Shown piece by piece: positions 1-11,254 of a stretch of DNA of 44,494 nucleotides. The notes under the pieces are model-generated. The model was not told the DNA's origin. It ran no database searches and was given only the letters and a program-made list of their open reading frames with translations. The translations under genes were made by a program, and so were the position numbers. The DNA comes from Lingula anatina (lineage: Eukaryota; Brachiopoda; Lingulata; Lingulida; Lingulidae). Each line of letters starts with the position of its first letter. The first letter of the stretch is position 1. Location of the stretch: positions 292,959 through 337,452 of the forward strand of contig NW_019775405.1 in assembly GCF_001039355.2 (NCBI RefSeq), read 5' to 3'.

Positions 1-304
1 GTAATATGATTGATTGATTTTAGTAAAGTTGGATGTATAAAAGCTTCCTTTTTAATGTCCAACCAAAAAAGTGATAAAATAATAAAAGCTGAAAGCTGTG
101 GTTGTGTATGAAGTAAAAACCTGTATTTCTTGGTGAGATTGATTTTCCTAAAATTCTAACATCAGCTTTATTTTAATTTGGAATATTGCAAACTAGAGAA
201 AAAAAACCATTCATTTGCTGAAAAATAAACTATAATACGACATTTTAAAAGAAATTTCTACAGTTTGAGAACATCACTTATATCTCTGTATAATGCTCTT
301 ACAG
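1..304. other. WASL intron (3' part)
   Basis: AT-rich sequence ending at the acceptor CTCTTACAG (296-304). I see no further coding exon, so the CRIB and WH1 parts are farther left. Confidence 0.7.
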
Positions 305-1549
305 ACAGAGAAGCTGGATCCGGACATGAAAGAATTATTCAGTTCAATTGGCGTCCAAGATACTGACCTCAAGGACAAAGACACAGCCAAGTTCATCTAC
401 GACTTTGTTGAGCAACATGGCGGCTTTGATGCCTTAAAGCAGGAGATGAAAGGGGGTAGACCACCCGCACCCCCGCCAGGTTAGTGCCAGTCCAAATGTT
501 ATACAGTAATCATTTGTCATTTTTAAATGCCTCTATAATTTACTTATTTTTCAGGATTTGTGATTTTCAGACACTCACAACAATATATGCTTTGACACAG
601 TATTTTCTATTTTCAGGGGCTGGTCCACCACCACCGCCACCTTCCAGAGCTGGGATGCCACCCCCTCCCCCTCCCTCCAGAAACATGGGAGCACCCCCAC
701 CCCCTCCCTCCAGGGCAGGCATGCCACCCCCGCCCCCACCCTCAAGGGATGGCAGACCCCCGCCTCCCCCAGGTGGGCGAATGGGAGCCCCACCTCCTCC
801 ACCCCCATCACGAGGAGGCATGCCCCCTCCTCCACCCCCATCAATGGGGGTCCCACCCCCACCACCCCCGCCTGCCATGGGTGGTCCTCCCCCTCCTCCT
901 CCACCCCCTCCTCCAGGTGGGGGTCCACCACCACCACCACCCCCTCCCCCTGGTGCCCCACCACCCCCCATGGGTCCCCCAGGTGGAGGGGGTAGAGGGG
1001 GACTGCTGAGCCAGATACAGACAGGTACCACTCTGAAGCACGTGGACCCCAATGCCCCCAAACCAGCAGGACCTGTAGACTCCAGGGGAAACCTGCTGGA
1101 CTCCATACGAGGCTTCCAGAAGGGAGGGCTGAAATCTGTGAGTACTGTGAAATACAAGTGAAATTAAAGTTATCATGATGACAAGTTGATGATTTTTGGG
1201 AAACTTTTTCGGATTTTGTTTTACGAAGTTGGAAATTTGGCAGAATGTGGAAATGTATCATGTGATCATGGTGAAAGGTAGTTTTATTCTCAGTTTTAGG
1301 TTGCAATTATCAGAACATCAATTGTACTGTATGTACTAAATAGGAAGTCTTCATTAAAGTCAGCAGAAAGTTATTTATTTATTTATTTATCAGGTTGAGG
1401 ATAATCCCAATGAGCGTCCCAAATCAGCCACCCCAGAGGATGGAGGGGGAATAGCGGCTGCCTTGGCCAAAGCTCTGGCCAGTAGGAAGAATATTATACA
1501 GGGATCAGGTATGTTTGTCCAAAGGGGTTTAGGGTTCACCCCCCTCCTC

Positions 1550-1580
<31 letters not shown>

Positions 1581-1953
1581 AATTAAAAAAAAATAATAAT
1601 AAATATATATATATAAGATAAGATTATTTAAATAAATTAAAATTGTTGGATAAAATCATTGGTAAATTTTATGAAATTATTTAAAAGATATTTTACCTAT
1701 ATTTTCACAAAATTTAAGAGCCAAAAAAGTAGTACGGTAAATGAATAGTTAACATTTCTTCTAGCCTCACTAAAAATTGCACTGGAGTTTAATGTACTAC
1801 AGTTAGCACACTTAAATGGTAAAATATTTTACATTTTCTACAGCCAAATTAGTGTATGCAAAAGTAGTTACATGTAATTTTATATTTTCAGATGATGAGG
1901 AAGATGAGGAAGAAGATGAAGAAGATGATGATGAAGACTGGGATGATGACTAA
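305..1953 (+). CDS. WASL: WASL/N-WASP, last four coding exons (5' part outside window)
   Basis: Exons 305-479, 617-1137, 1394-1508 and 1892-1953 (stop TAA 1951-1953), all with AG/GT borders and matching phases, encode the last 290 residues. Exon one holds the end of the GTPase-binding/autoinhibitory segment, with KELFSSIGV, FIYDFVEQHGG and a following basic stretch. Exon two encodes a long proline-rich SH3/profilin-binding region (many PPPPPPSR blocks) and a first WH2 actin-binding motif (GLLSQIQTGTTLKHV). A second WH2-like motif (LLDSIRGF..GGLKSV) spans the exon two/three border. Then come the central/Arp2/3 segment (IAAALAKALASRKNII) and an acidic end finishing EDWDDD. Two WH2 motifs plus the GBD indicate N-WASP rather than WAVE. 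N-WASP is opened by Cdc42 and PIP2 and drives Arp2/3-dependent branched actin nucleation. The WH1 and CRIB exons must lie left of the window. Confidence 0.95.
1549..1582 (+). repeat. poly-C/poly-A tract
   Basis: 22 C followed by 12 A, starting 41 bp after the WASL donor at 1508/1509. It is a homopolymer junction, probably polymorphic and prone to assembly error. Confidence 0.9.
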
Positions 1954-2507
1954 GTTACTTTAAAGAGACATGTTACTCAATGAGAGATGTTTTTGATCCA
2001 GACTCAGTTTGGGAGGAATTGTGATGAAGGATCAAGATTCTTATGATAAAATGGACATTTCATCTTGTTTATTTATTGATTGATTTTTGAACTTTGTGTA
2101 ATATTAACTTATCTTATGAAACTATAAAGAATTATAACGATACATAGTGCTCATCAATTATTTTTCAATCTGGGGTAAGGTCATGAAGTAAAATTTGCCT
2201 TGTTAATTTTCATCAATTTGTTTCTTCATCTTTCAGTTGTGATAAACTGAATATGATATGAAAAGCACTATTCATGTTTATGTGAATGAGTATGCTTCTA
2301 CAGGCTTTGCTTATAACTAGTGACTTATATTGAGATGAAGGTCATTTGTAAATGGTCCCAAGTAAATGACCTTGACCTAGATATATGCCATGGTTACTGT
2401 TATTACCCAGAGAGTGGTTGTGAAACTTCTTATACAGGAAATGTTGATGCTTAACAGTAGAATGCATTAAAAAAAGTATGATAAAAAAGGCCAGGCTGAA
2501 AAGCAAG

Positions 2508-2513
2508 AATAAA
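2508..2513 (+). terminator. candidate proximal WASL poly(A) signal
   Basis: Canonical AATAAA, 555 bp after the stop codon. Confidence 0.45.
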
Positions 2514-2575
2514 ACATCTTTTCTCTAAATCAGTCAAGTGATTGAAGTAGAGTAATGTGTTGATCATGATTGAGC

Positions 2576-2690
2576 ATCCCTAACGAAAAAGTCCTATAGG
2601 ATCCTATAAGATCCTATAGGATCCTATAGGAAATTGGGCCAATTTCCTATAGGATCTTATAGGATCCTATAGGACTTTTTCGTAAGGGAT
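2576..2690. repeat. 115-bp inverted-repeat (fold-back) element with CCTATAGGAT units
   Basis: Both arms begin ATCCCT(A/T)ACGAAAAAGTCC when read inward. They continue with tandem copies of the 10-mer CCTATAGGAT and meet at AAATTGG/CCAATTT. The left arm has one more 10-bp unit than the right. There is no coding capacity. It resembles a short non-autonomous fold-back element or hairpin; I saw no clear target-site duplication. Confidence 0.85.
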
Positions 2691-2711
2691 AAATGTTATG
2701 AAACAAGGGTC

Positions 2712-2717
2712 AATAAA
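2712..2717 (+). terminator. candidate distal WASL poly(A) signal
   Basis: Canonical AATAAA just beyond the hairpin element, 759 bp after the stop codon. Confidence 0.5.
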
Positions 2718-2735
2718 ATTGTAATATTGCAGTTG

Positions 2736-3155
2736 TTATGTTTTGATATTTTATGTGAGTACTTTATATATCTGTATATATGATTTTGGAGTGTCTGTGT
2801 CATCACTGTCTGACACCAGTCTCTTTAAATGCCAGGCCATATTTTTTGTTTTACTTCAAATTTACTGAGTGAATTGTTTGGTTAATATGCTTTTGAAAAC
2901 CAGTTTGATGGGATTGTTTTTACTTTTATTTTTAAAAATCGACATAATTGGATTTTTTTTTTTTTTTTTTTCAAAAAAATATTAGTTATTTGCTTGATTT
3001 TGGCAAAGATACCTTTTCCTAGCTCCTCTCACATGATGGTAGATTTAATGATTATACAGATATTTTACTCTTTTGCCTTCTTTCTAAAATGATTGTTAAC
3101 TTATAAACCTTTTTCACCCTCTCTGATTATTTGGGAAAAAAACAAAAAACACAAC
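2736..3155. other. convergent intergenic spacer
   Basis: About 420 bp between the inferred 3' ends of WASL (+) and the creatine kinase gene (-). AT-rich, with a poly-T run near 2950-2972. No gene seen. Confidence 0.5.
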
Positions 3156-4091
3156 ATTCACAAAAAACTTCACTCTTTATTCACAAAAAAGCCCAGTTCA
3201 CTGTACAAGAATGTTTGTCTTGACAACATAAGGAATGTTTACCTTCCAAAGTTAACCAACGCTTCATAATAAACATTTAAGTGCTTGGATAAAGCAAAAT
3301 TATCAATTGTGATGAGACAGCAAAGTAAAAAAAATTGATCTAGTATCATTTTATGCATAAGACACTTTCTTTATAAATATCAAGTCCTTTACATTGATTT
3401 GGCCTCTCTATTCACTACTCATTTAAAACTTGTACCTCAACTCGACATATTAAATATGATCAAATAATTTACCCCATCAAAAAACAAACACAAACATGAC
3501 GTGTATTTTATGTACAAAATATGCATAGATGGAAAACTTGTTAATAACAGGCAAGTAAAAACTAGTGACGGTTAAGCAAAAAAAAATATGCCTTTTTCAG
3601 TGGCAAGCAATGGTTACCATCCTCACTTGAAGTTCTGAAGCTAAGAGACATCCCAGCTTTAAGCGATAAATAATAAATATGGGAAAAGAAAATTAAATGG
3701 GAATCTGCAACAAGATATATTTTCATTAAGGGCTGTATTTGTGCTGAACAATATTATGATGAACTGATCCCTTTCTACTATAATAGATGGTAGTAAGGGT
3801 ACAGCTATCGTTTGCTGGCTTATTTCTATCAGATGTCTTTTTGTGAAGGTTCTACATTCAAATGGTATTGGTCCTGCTAGATCAGTATCTTTTATTCCAC
3901 GAGAATGCCATGTTTATAAATAGCTGAAAAAAATAGCACACAGTAAATTTGTAGGGTGTTAGTCTTTAGATGAATTTTCCCAAGTGACAAATCCAAATCT
4001 GAATTGTTTGTGGAATATCTAAGATACAAAAACCAATCAAAGGCAATATTTTTGGGCAATCATAAAGTCTTCAAGCTGAGAATGCGATATT
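3156..4091 (-). other. creatine kinase 3' UTR (inferred)
   Basis: Non-coding AT-rich sequence between the stop codon (4092-4094) and the poly(A) signal. No ORF of note on either strand. Confidence 0.5.
3176..3181 (-). terminator. candidate poly(A) signal of the creatine kinase gene
   Basis: TTTATT on +, so AATAAA on the minus strand, about 910 bp after the stop codon. Cleavage would fall near 3155, giving a roughly 940-nt 3' UTR. Confidence 0.5.
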
Positions 4092-4325
4092 TTAGGATTC
4101 TGCTGGTGCACTTTCTCCCTCTTTCTTTTCTTCTTCAGCTGGTTTTTGCTCTGCTGGCGCTGCTCCTTCATCTTTATTCTCAGCTTCAGCTGCGGCGCCA
4201 TCCTCTGCTGGTGCCTGTTCCTCGGCTGGTGCTTGTTCGGTGGCTGGTGCCTGTTCTTCTGCGGCGGGAGTTTGTTCGGCTGTCTCAGCTGCTGGTGTTT
4301 GGGCAGGTGCCTCTGGTCTCATAGA
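4092..4325 (-). other. acidic Ala/Pro/Glu low-complexity tail of creatine kinase
   Basis: Codes for residues about 1155-1232, after the conserved CK end at DDILP. It has repeated APAEEQ- and PAAE-like units and ends GESAPAES. Normal cytosolic CKs end soon after the conserved core, so this is an added, probably disordered segment. Confidence 0.8.
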
Positions 4326-6310
4326 TTTTGGTAAGATGTCATCGATGGGTTCCCCTTTCTCCAGCCTCTTTTCCATCTCAACCAGGCAGTTCACGCCATC
4401 ACATACTTGCTGCACCAGTTCAACTTCAGAGAATCCCAATCGGTCGAGATTGGAGATGTCGAAGATTCCGCCCACGGCAGCGGTGTCAACACCACCGGTG
4501 CCACGTTTCTGTAACCTGAGTGCCTTGAGGATGTCGCCAAAACGAGGCTCTTCAGCCATCTTGGGGAGCTTGACGTGCACGCCCGCACGAATGCCTGTGC
4601 CGAGATTGCTGGGGCAGGTGAGCACGAACCCGAGGTGCTCGTTCCACATGAAACTGTGCTTCTGCTTCTTCATGGCGGCCTCGAACTTCTGCAGACCCTC
4701 ACAGAAACGGTCAAATACAGCCTTGATGTTGCCTCCCTTCTCCATTGAGATAATGCGCATGTGGTCTTCTTCATTCACCCAGACCAAGAAGTTCTTGGCA
4801 TCATTGTGCCAAATGCCACGAGCGTCTGGCCAGTCGCGTGCCATTCCTGAAGACAGGAGGAGAGGAGAGACTGGTTTGTCGAAGAGGAAGTGATCATTGA
4901 TGAGTTGCTCCTGTTCCTCTTCAGTCATGCCAGCCAGGGGGTAATATTTGCCTGTAAGGAAACAAGTGGCAAGTTATACTTCAGAAGAGAGAGAAAATGA
5001 TCATTAAACCAGCAGTAAATCTTAAGAGAGTACATGTGATTTTTTTTTTTAATAAAAAATAGACTAAACAGATTTTTTATGATTAAAATAAAGGATAGAA
5101 CCCATTTTAATAAAATGACTTAAAGTAACTTTTTTTCACAAAAAGGCAATGCTTCATACTTTTCTCTTGAAAACAGGTCTTTTTAGAAAGGATCTACCTT
5201 TTTTAACCAGTTTTTTTTTCATCCCTTTCTTTGAAAATTTTGGAAAATGTATACAACTTGAAATTGAATTTATTTAGCACATTCAAATCTCACACACTTC
5301 ACATTATACATGTCACAACGTACCCTGATATGGCCCATCAAAGGTGCCCAGAGCAGTGGTAACAATCTTCTCCACTGCACGGCGCTCAGCACGGTTTGTG
5401 CATGGTGGCAGGCGGAACCCACGGATACTACGCCCAGTGCGCACACGGGAAGAGAGCACGTACTCAGGATCGAAGTCACCGCCAGTAAGTTTAGAAGAGT
5501 CGAGATCAGTCTTGTGTTTCATCGCCTTTGTATAACCGTTGTGTCTGTTCTCAATGATTGGATCAAACAACTCGGCGAAAAGCTGGTAGCTTTCCTCATC
5601 CCCGGCGACTGCCCCCACTGTGTAGATAAAGGGGTGACCAGGGTTGTCCACTCCTGTCTGGATGTTCTTGTCCAGAGTGACCCCCATCTTGGTCTTCAAC
5701 TTGCTCAGTCTGAAACACGATTTGAAAGAGGCCTTTATTTTCACATGTCCATTAACTACCAAATAATAATAGAACGCCTTAGACTCATGTCACTATTAAA
5801 AAAAAAAAACTTAAGAAATGTCCAAGACTTTTCTTTTAATTTACAGCATTTATGCATATTGTACGACAATTATTTTCATTTATTTATTTTTCATTAATGT
5901 TAACCGCAAATTGTCATGCACTCCCCCAGAACAAACCTTTTATACATCTTCTCCTGCACGTTCATACGCTTAGCATGCAAGCACACACCCAAGCATGTAA
6001 CTCACCTATCATACATCTCCTTGTGGATACACTTAGAATGCACTCAAGCACACACATAAGCATGCACGCAAACACACAAGCATGTAACTCACCTGTCATA
6101 CATCTCCTTGTGGATACACTTAGCCATCCAGTTGTTGTGCTTGGACAGGTCTGGGAAGTTGGAAGAGAACACTGTGGCTCTGTAGGGTTTCTGGGACTTG
6201 GCCTCCTCTTTCTTCACCTCTGGCATGCCTGCTGGGAACAGGTCGTCAATGGCCTGGCCCTTCTCCAGCTTTTTCTCCATCTCAATCAGCAGCTGAACAC
6301 CGCTCACCAC
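4092..6310 (-). CDS. Creatine kinase domain 3 and acidic tail (exons 11-13)
   Basis: Exon 11 (6093-6310) ends domain 2, carries a Lys/Glu-rich linker ([18 protein letters not shown]) and starts domain 3. Exon 12 (5324-5709) has [32 protein letters not shown] and [14 protein letters not shown]. Exon 13 (4092-4951) has [32 protein letters not shown] (Cys1059), the GTGGVDTA loop, then the C-terminal tail from about residue 1155. The tail of roughly 78 aa is almost only Ala, Pro, Glu, Gln, Thr and Lys. Confidence 0.95.
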
Positions 6311-9300
6311 CTGGAGAGAGGAGAGATTGATGGTTTAACAGATGAACACTGAGAGAAAGTTTCATCTTGCTGAACTGTAGGTGAATTGTAATGCAATGCA
6401 GTTTTGGTAAAAGGTTGGTGTTAAAATGTGATTTCTGTGCACATATGCACCTGTACCAGGCCTGTAGCCATACATCCACTTCCTTTTTCAGAAAAAGGTA
6501 CCTTTTTAACCCTTTTGTTGACCTAACTTGAGATATGGCATAGATCTTGGATCAAAATTTAATTCACAATGGACCTCTTTTAGGCAAAATACCCCCCCCC
6601 CTCCTTCATTGCCTATGGGGATGTGTACTGTTGACAAATTACCATATCGGCAATTCTATCATACCATTCACCAAAACAAAATAATAAAATAAAAAATTAA
6701 AAAATAACAATAATAATTAATTAATTAATAAATAATAAATAAATCACAAAGAGCAGAGTTGAGCTCACCTTCTGTACCAGTTCCACCTCAGAGAAGCCGA
6801 GCCTGTCCAGGTTAGAGACATCAAAGATACCTCCAGTGGCTGCTGTGTCCACGCCTCCTGTACCACGCTTCTGCAGACGCAGGGCCTCCAGGATGTGTGG
6901 GAACCTCTCGTGGGTGGACAGCTTGGTCAAGCGTATGTGTACACCAGCGCGGAGCCCAGTGCCCAGATTGCTTGGGCAGGTGAGGATGTAGCCCAGGTGC
7001 TCATTCCACATGAATCCCTTATCCTTCCCCTTGATCAGCTCCTCCGTCTTATTCAGACCCTCGCAGAACCTGGTGAAGACCCTCTTCATGTTGCCTCCCT
7101 TCTCCATCGAGATAATGCGCATGTGGTCTTCCTCGTTCACCCAGACCAAGAAGTTCTTCAGCTCGTTGTGCCAGATGCCACGACCGTCAGGCCAGTCACG
7201 GCCCATTCCGGAGGACAGAAGGAGAGGAGAGACAGGTTTGTCGAACAGGAAGTGGTCATCAATCAGCTGCTGTTGTTGTGCCTCTGTCATGTTATTCAGG
7301 GGGTAGTACTGGCCCTTAAACTCGCCTTCCATTGAATCCAAAGCATCCTTTAACAACTTCTCGACAGCACGACGCTCAGATCTACAACAGTGAGGAGGGA
7401 GGCAGTAGCCCTTGATGGAACGGCCAGTGCGTACGCGACAAGACAGGACGTATTTTTCATCCAGGTCATGTCCGCCCTCCAAGTTGAAGGGGTTGAGATC
7501 GGTCTTGTGCTTCATGTCCTTGGTGTAGCCGTTGTGACGCTTTTCAATGACAGGGTCGAAGAGTTCAGCGAAGGTTTCGTACGTCTCCTCGTCACCAGCC
7601 ACACAACCTGAAACAAGGTGAACGTATTGCTGTTAACATTTTCAATAATGCAAAGGACATATAATATTTTGATGATAATTAAAATAAATTAAATCAATTC
7701 AATGATAATTTCACTTAAAATATATAACTAGTGCCACAATTACTATATGACGGAAGACATCCTTTTAATATTAAGACCCCATAGCTTATAAACCAAACAC
7801 CATTACTTACCCACTGTATAGATAAAAGGATGTCCAGGGTTGTCCACTCCAGTCTGGATGGCCTGGTCAAGAGTGAAACCAGTGGCCGTCTTCTTGTCCT
7901 TCAAACTTTCAAAGATGGCGGGGGTGAGACAGCGCGCCATCCAGTTGTTATGACAAGACAAATCGGGGAAGTTTCCTTCGGGTCTGTAGCAACCAAGAGG
8001 AATCAGCTCGTCAATGCTGTTGCCAGCCTGTAGACACTTCTCCATCTGCACCAGGAGGTCGACGCCATTGATGACCATCTGGACGAGCTCCACTTCGGAC
8101 TTGCCCAGGCGATCGAGGTTGGAGATGTCAAAGACGCCTCCCTGAGCTGCGGTGTCCACACCACCGGTCCCGCGTTTCTGAAGGCGCAGGGTTTTCAAGA
8201 TGTCGTCAAACCTGATGGTCAATGATAATACAACTTTTAATTCATTTATGAGGAGATATTGTTTCATGTTTCCCTAAGGAACAGATATTTAAATCAATGA
8301 CATTTCTAAATGACATTCTTTAACCACAAATATTCAGAATTATTTAATAACAAAAATTACAAATTCAAGAGGACAATTTTGAAAAGATGACCACTATCTA
8401 TTATTATGCTATTATATATTATTAATCTAAAAAAAATTAGACTCAAGCCTCAACAACGATGAGCACATTTCTCTTGTTAAATCTTTAAAAAGGAAACAAT
8501 AACATACTTAATAAGCAAATGCTTCAATTATATGAACTTGACACAGTCATATCATTTAAATATAACTAATTGACAACCATTTAAAGCCCAGAAAAAATTA
8601 ACAAAGTTTTTACTATATAAATAATCCCATGTTGTAGCACACACCCACGTACCTTGCGTCCTTGCTGAGTAACTCCAGTTTTGCATGCACACCCGCACGC
8701 AGTCCCGTGCCCAGGTTGGAGGGGCAGGTGAGCACGAAGCCAAGATGCTCGTTCCACATAAACTGGTAGTTTTGCTTCTCCATGGCGCTTTCAACCTGTG
8801 GAGAGATGATGTGAATGATTGGTTAAATACAGACTGCGATATGCCACTACTATTAATTTTGATGTTCTTTCAAATTAACCTTTTTAGGATGGAGATACGT
8901 TACAGAAATGAAATGTTAGAAATTTCACATGATCTGAAAGTTTTTCTTGTCCATGGTACTTTTAACCTTTAGTTTGAATACAGGAAGGTTAGAATTATAG
9001 AACTGTTTAAGCTCACAGGGAGATATGAAGTATAGAAAATGCTATGAAACAGAGTATTTGAAGTATAGTATTTGAAGAAAAAAAATACCTTCTTCAGTCC
9101 ATCACAGAAGCGTTCAAACACTGCCTTCATGTTGCCTCCCTTCTCCATGGAGATCACACGACAGTGGTCCTCCTCGTTCACCCAGACCAAGAAGTTCTTG
9201 GCCTCGTTGTGCCAGATGCCGCGAGCGTCAGGCCAATCACGTCCCATTCCAGAGGACAGGAGGAGAGGAGAGACTGGCTTGTCGAACAGGAAATGGTCGT

Positions 9301-9523
9301 TGATCAACTGTTCTTGGGTTTCCTCTGACATGCCAGTCAAGGGGTAGTATGTCCCTGGGGAAAGGAAAAAAGTAAAGTTTTATCAAGCAATTAATTTCTA
9401 AAAATGTTATATTTCTGTGTTTCTTTTGTAAATAATTTATATGATGTCTTATCAAAATAGTGAATAATATAATTGGACAATAGCATACTGAAATTAATTC
9501 ACCTTTGTGGAATGGTGGTTGAA

Positions 9524-9582
<59 letters not shown>

Positions 9583-10353
9583 AATGACAAATCCATTGAT
9601 AAAACTAACAACATCACACATTCCACTTTTTAACAAGGTTAATGTAAAGTTTCATCATTTAATACCAAAGATAACTGTGACAGTCAATAGTATATATTTC
9701 CAGGTCAAAAATAGGATACAATGGTATCAGAGATAAGAAAAATAAATTTTGAAAAAAAAAAAGACATGTACCTTTGAGAGGGCCCTCTAGTGTGTCTAAG
9801 GCATCACACAGAATCTTCTCCACGTCACGTCTCTCTGCACGTGTACAGAATGGAGGCAAGGAGTAGCCACGCACACTACGTCCAGTACGCACGCGAACAG
9901 AGAACACGTAGGTTGGGTCCAAGTTTTCCCCTAGGTTAGAAAAACAGATGAGTATTTAAAGTTGGTCTAAATTTTATCTTCTATGAAATGTAAAATATCA
10001 AAACAGTTTCATAACAATGAAAACCACCGATACTATAGACCAAATTTTCAATATACCATTCTTTGAAACTGCTTTAAAAATACCCAAACAAAGAGGTACT
10101 ATACACTACTAATCTTCCACTCACCTCCAATGATTTTGGATGCATCTAAGTCAGTCTTGTGCTTGGCGCTCTTCTTGTAGCCACCATGACGCCCTTCAAT
10201 AACTGGGTCAAACAGCTCCGCAAAGGTGTCATAAGACTCCTCATCACCAGCCACACAACCTGTGGTCATATTATATACATATAAATTATATAAAACATAT
10301 AAAAATCCACATTTATTATCTATAAAATTTATATAAATGTAAGTAAATGATGC

Positions 10354-10404
<51 letters not shown>

Positions 10405-11215
10405 CACTGACCCACTGTATAGATAAAAGGATGTCCAGGGTTGTCCACTCCAGTCTGGATGACCTCGTCCAGGGTGTAACCAGCAGGTGTTTTGAGGTCC
10501 TGAAGAGCAGCAAAGGTCTCTGGTGTGAGACATTTTGCCATCCAATTGTTATGCTTGCTGAGTTCTGGGTAGTTAGGCAAGGTGCTGGGGTCCACTTTTC
10601 TAGAATTCAAAAGAATTGGTTTATGTTTTAAAGTTTTAAATGTGTCATCCAAATATAGGTCCTGTTTTACAAATAAATAAATATATAAATAAAAAAAAGT
10701 AAAAAAAAAAATCTTAATGTTTGCAGTATATGATCACCTCTACAAATACTTAAATATTGTTTTAAAATTTATCTGGGAGTCAAATCTCCTGAAAAAAGAG
10801 GAGTGAGGTTATCTTAGAATCAAAATATCATTTCAGGTATAACTTGACATTTTGACAGGTAAGTAATCTGAATCTTTCCAGATTTAGAAATTTAAACATG
10901 CCTGTGTTCATAAAAATATATTTTAAAAGATAATGGTTCTTATAAACACACTGGTGGGAGACTATACAAAAAGGAGTAAGAAGTAAGGATAGTAACAGGA
11001 CCACAAATCATGAAATGTTAAGCTAATACAACTGCATTTCCTTAAGTACCTAACATTGCACAACAAGAGAATATGAAGACAATGTCACAACCCAGACTTT
11101 CAATGGCTATCTCAACTAACATATCCGTAGCTTTCACGACTGACCTAATTTACATGGTCACATCAGTAGAATGTTACAAAATATTCCTGAGATACATAAA
11201 TAAATAAAAGTAAAA

Positions 11216-11254
<39 letters not shown>

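Larger units (their letters stand above)
1954..2735 (+). other. WASL 3' UTR (inferred)
   Basis: Non-coding stretch after the WASL stop. Two AATAAA signals on the + strand (2508-2513 and 2712-2717) suggest alternative polyadenylation. The distal site would keep the 115-bp hairpin at 2576-2690 in the mRNA and the proximal one would drop it. The 3' end position is inferred. Confidence 0.55.

Noticed and set aside
567-1306. Long ORFs on the minus strand and in other + frames across the WASL proline-rich exon
   Set aside because: They are shadows of the CCN-rich polyproline coding sequence; their Gly-rich or Val/Gly-rich translations reflect base composition.
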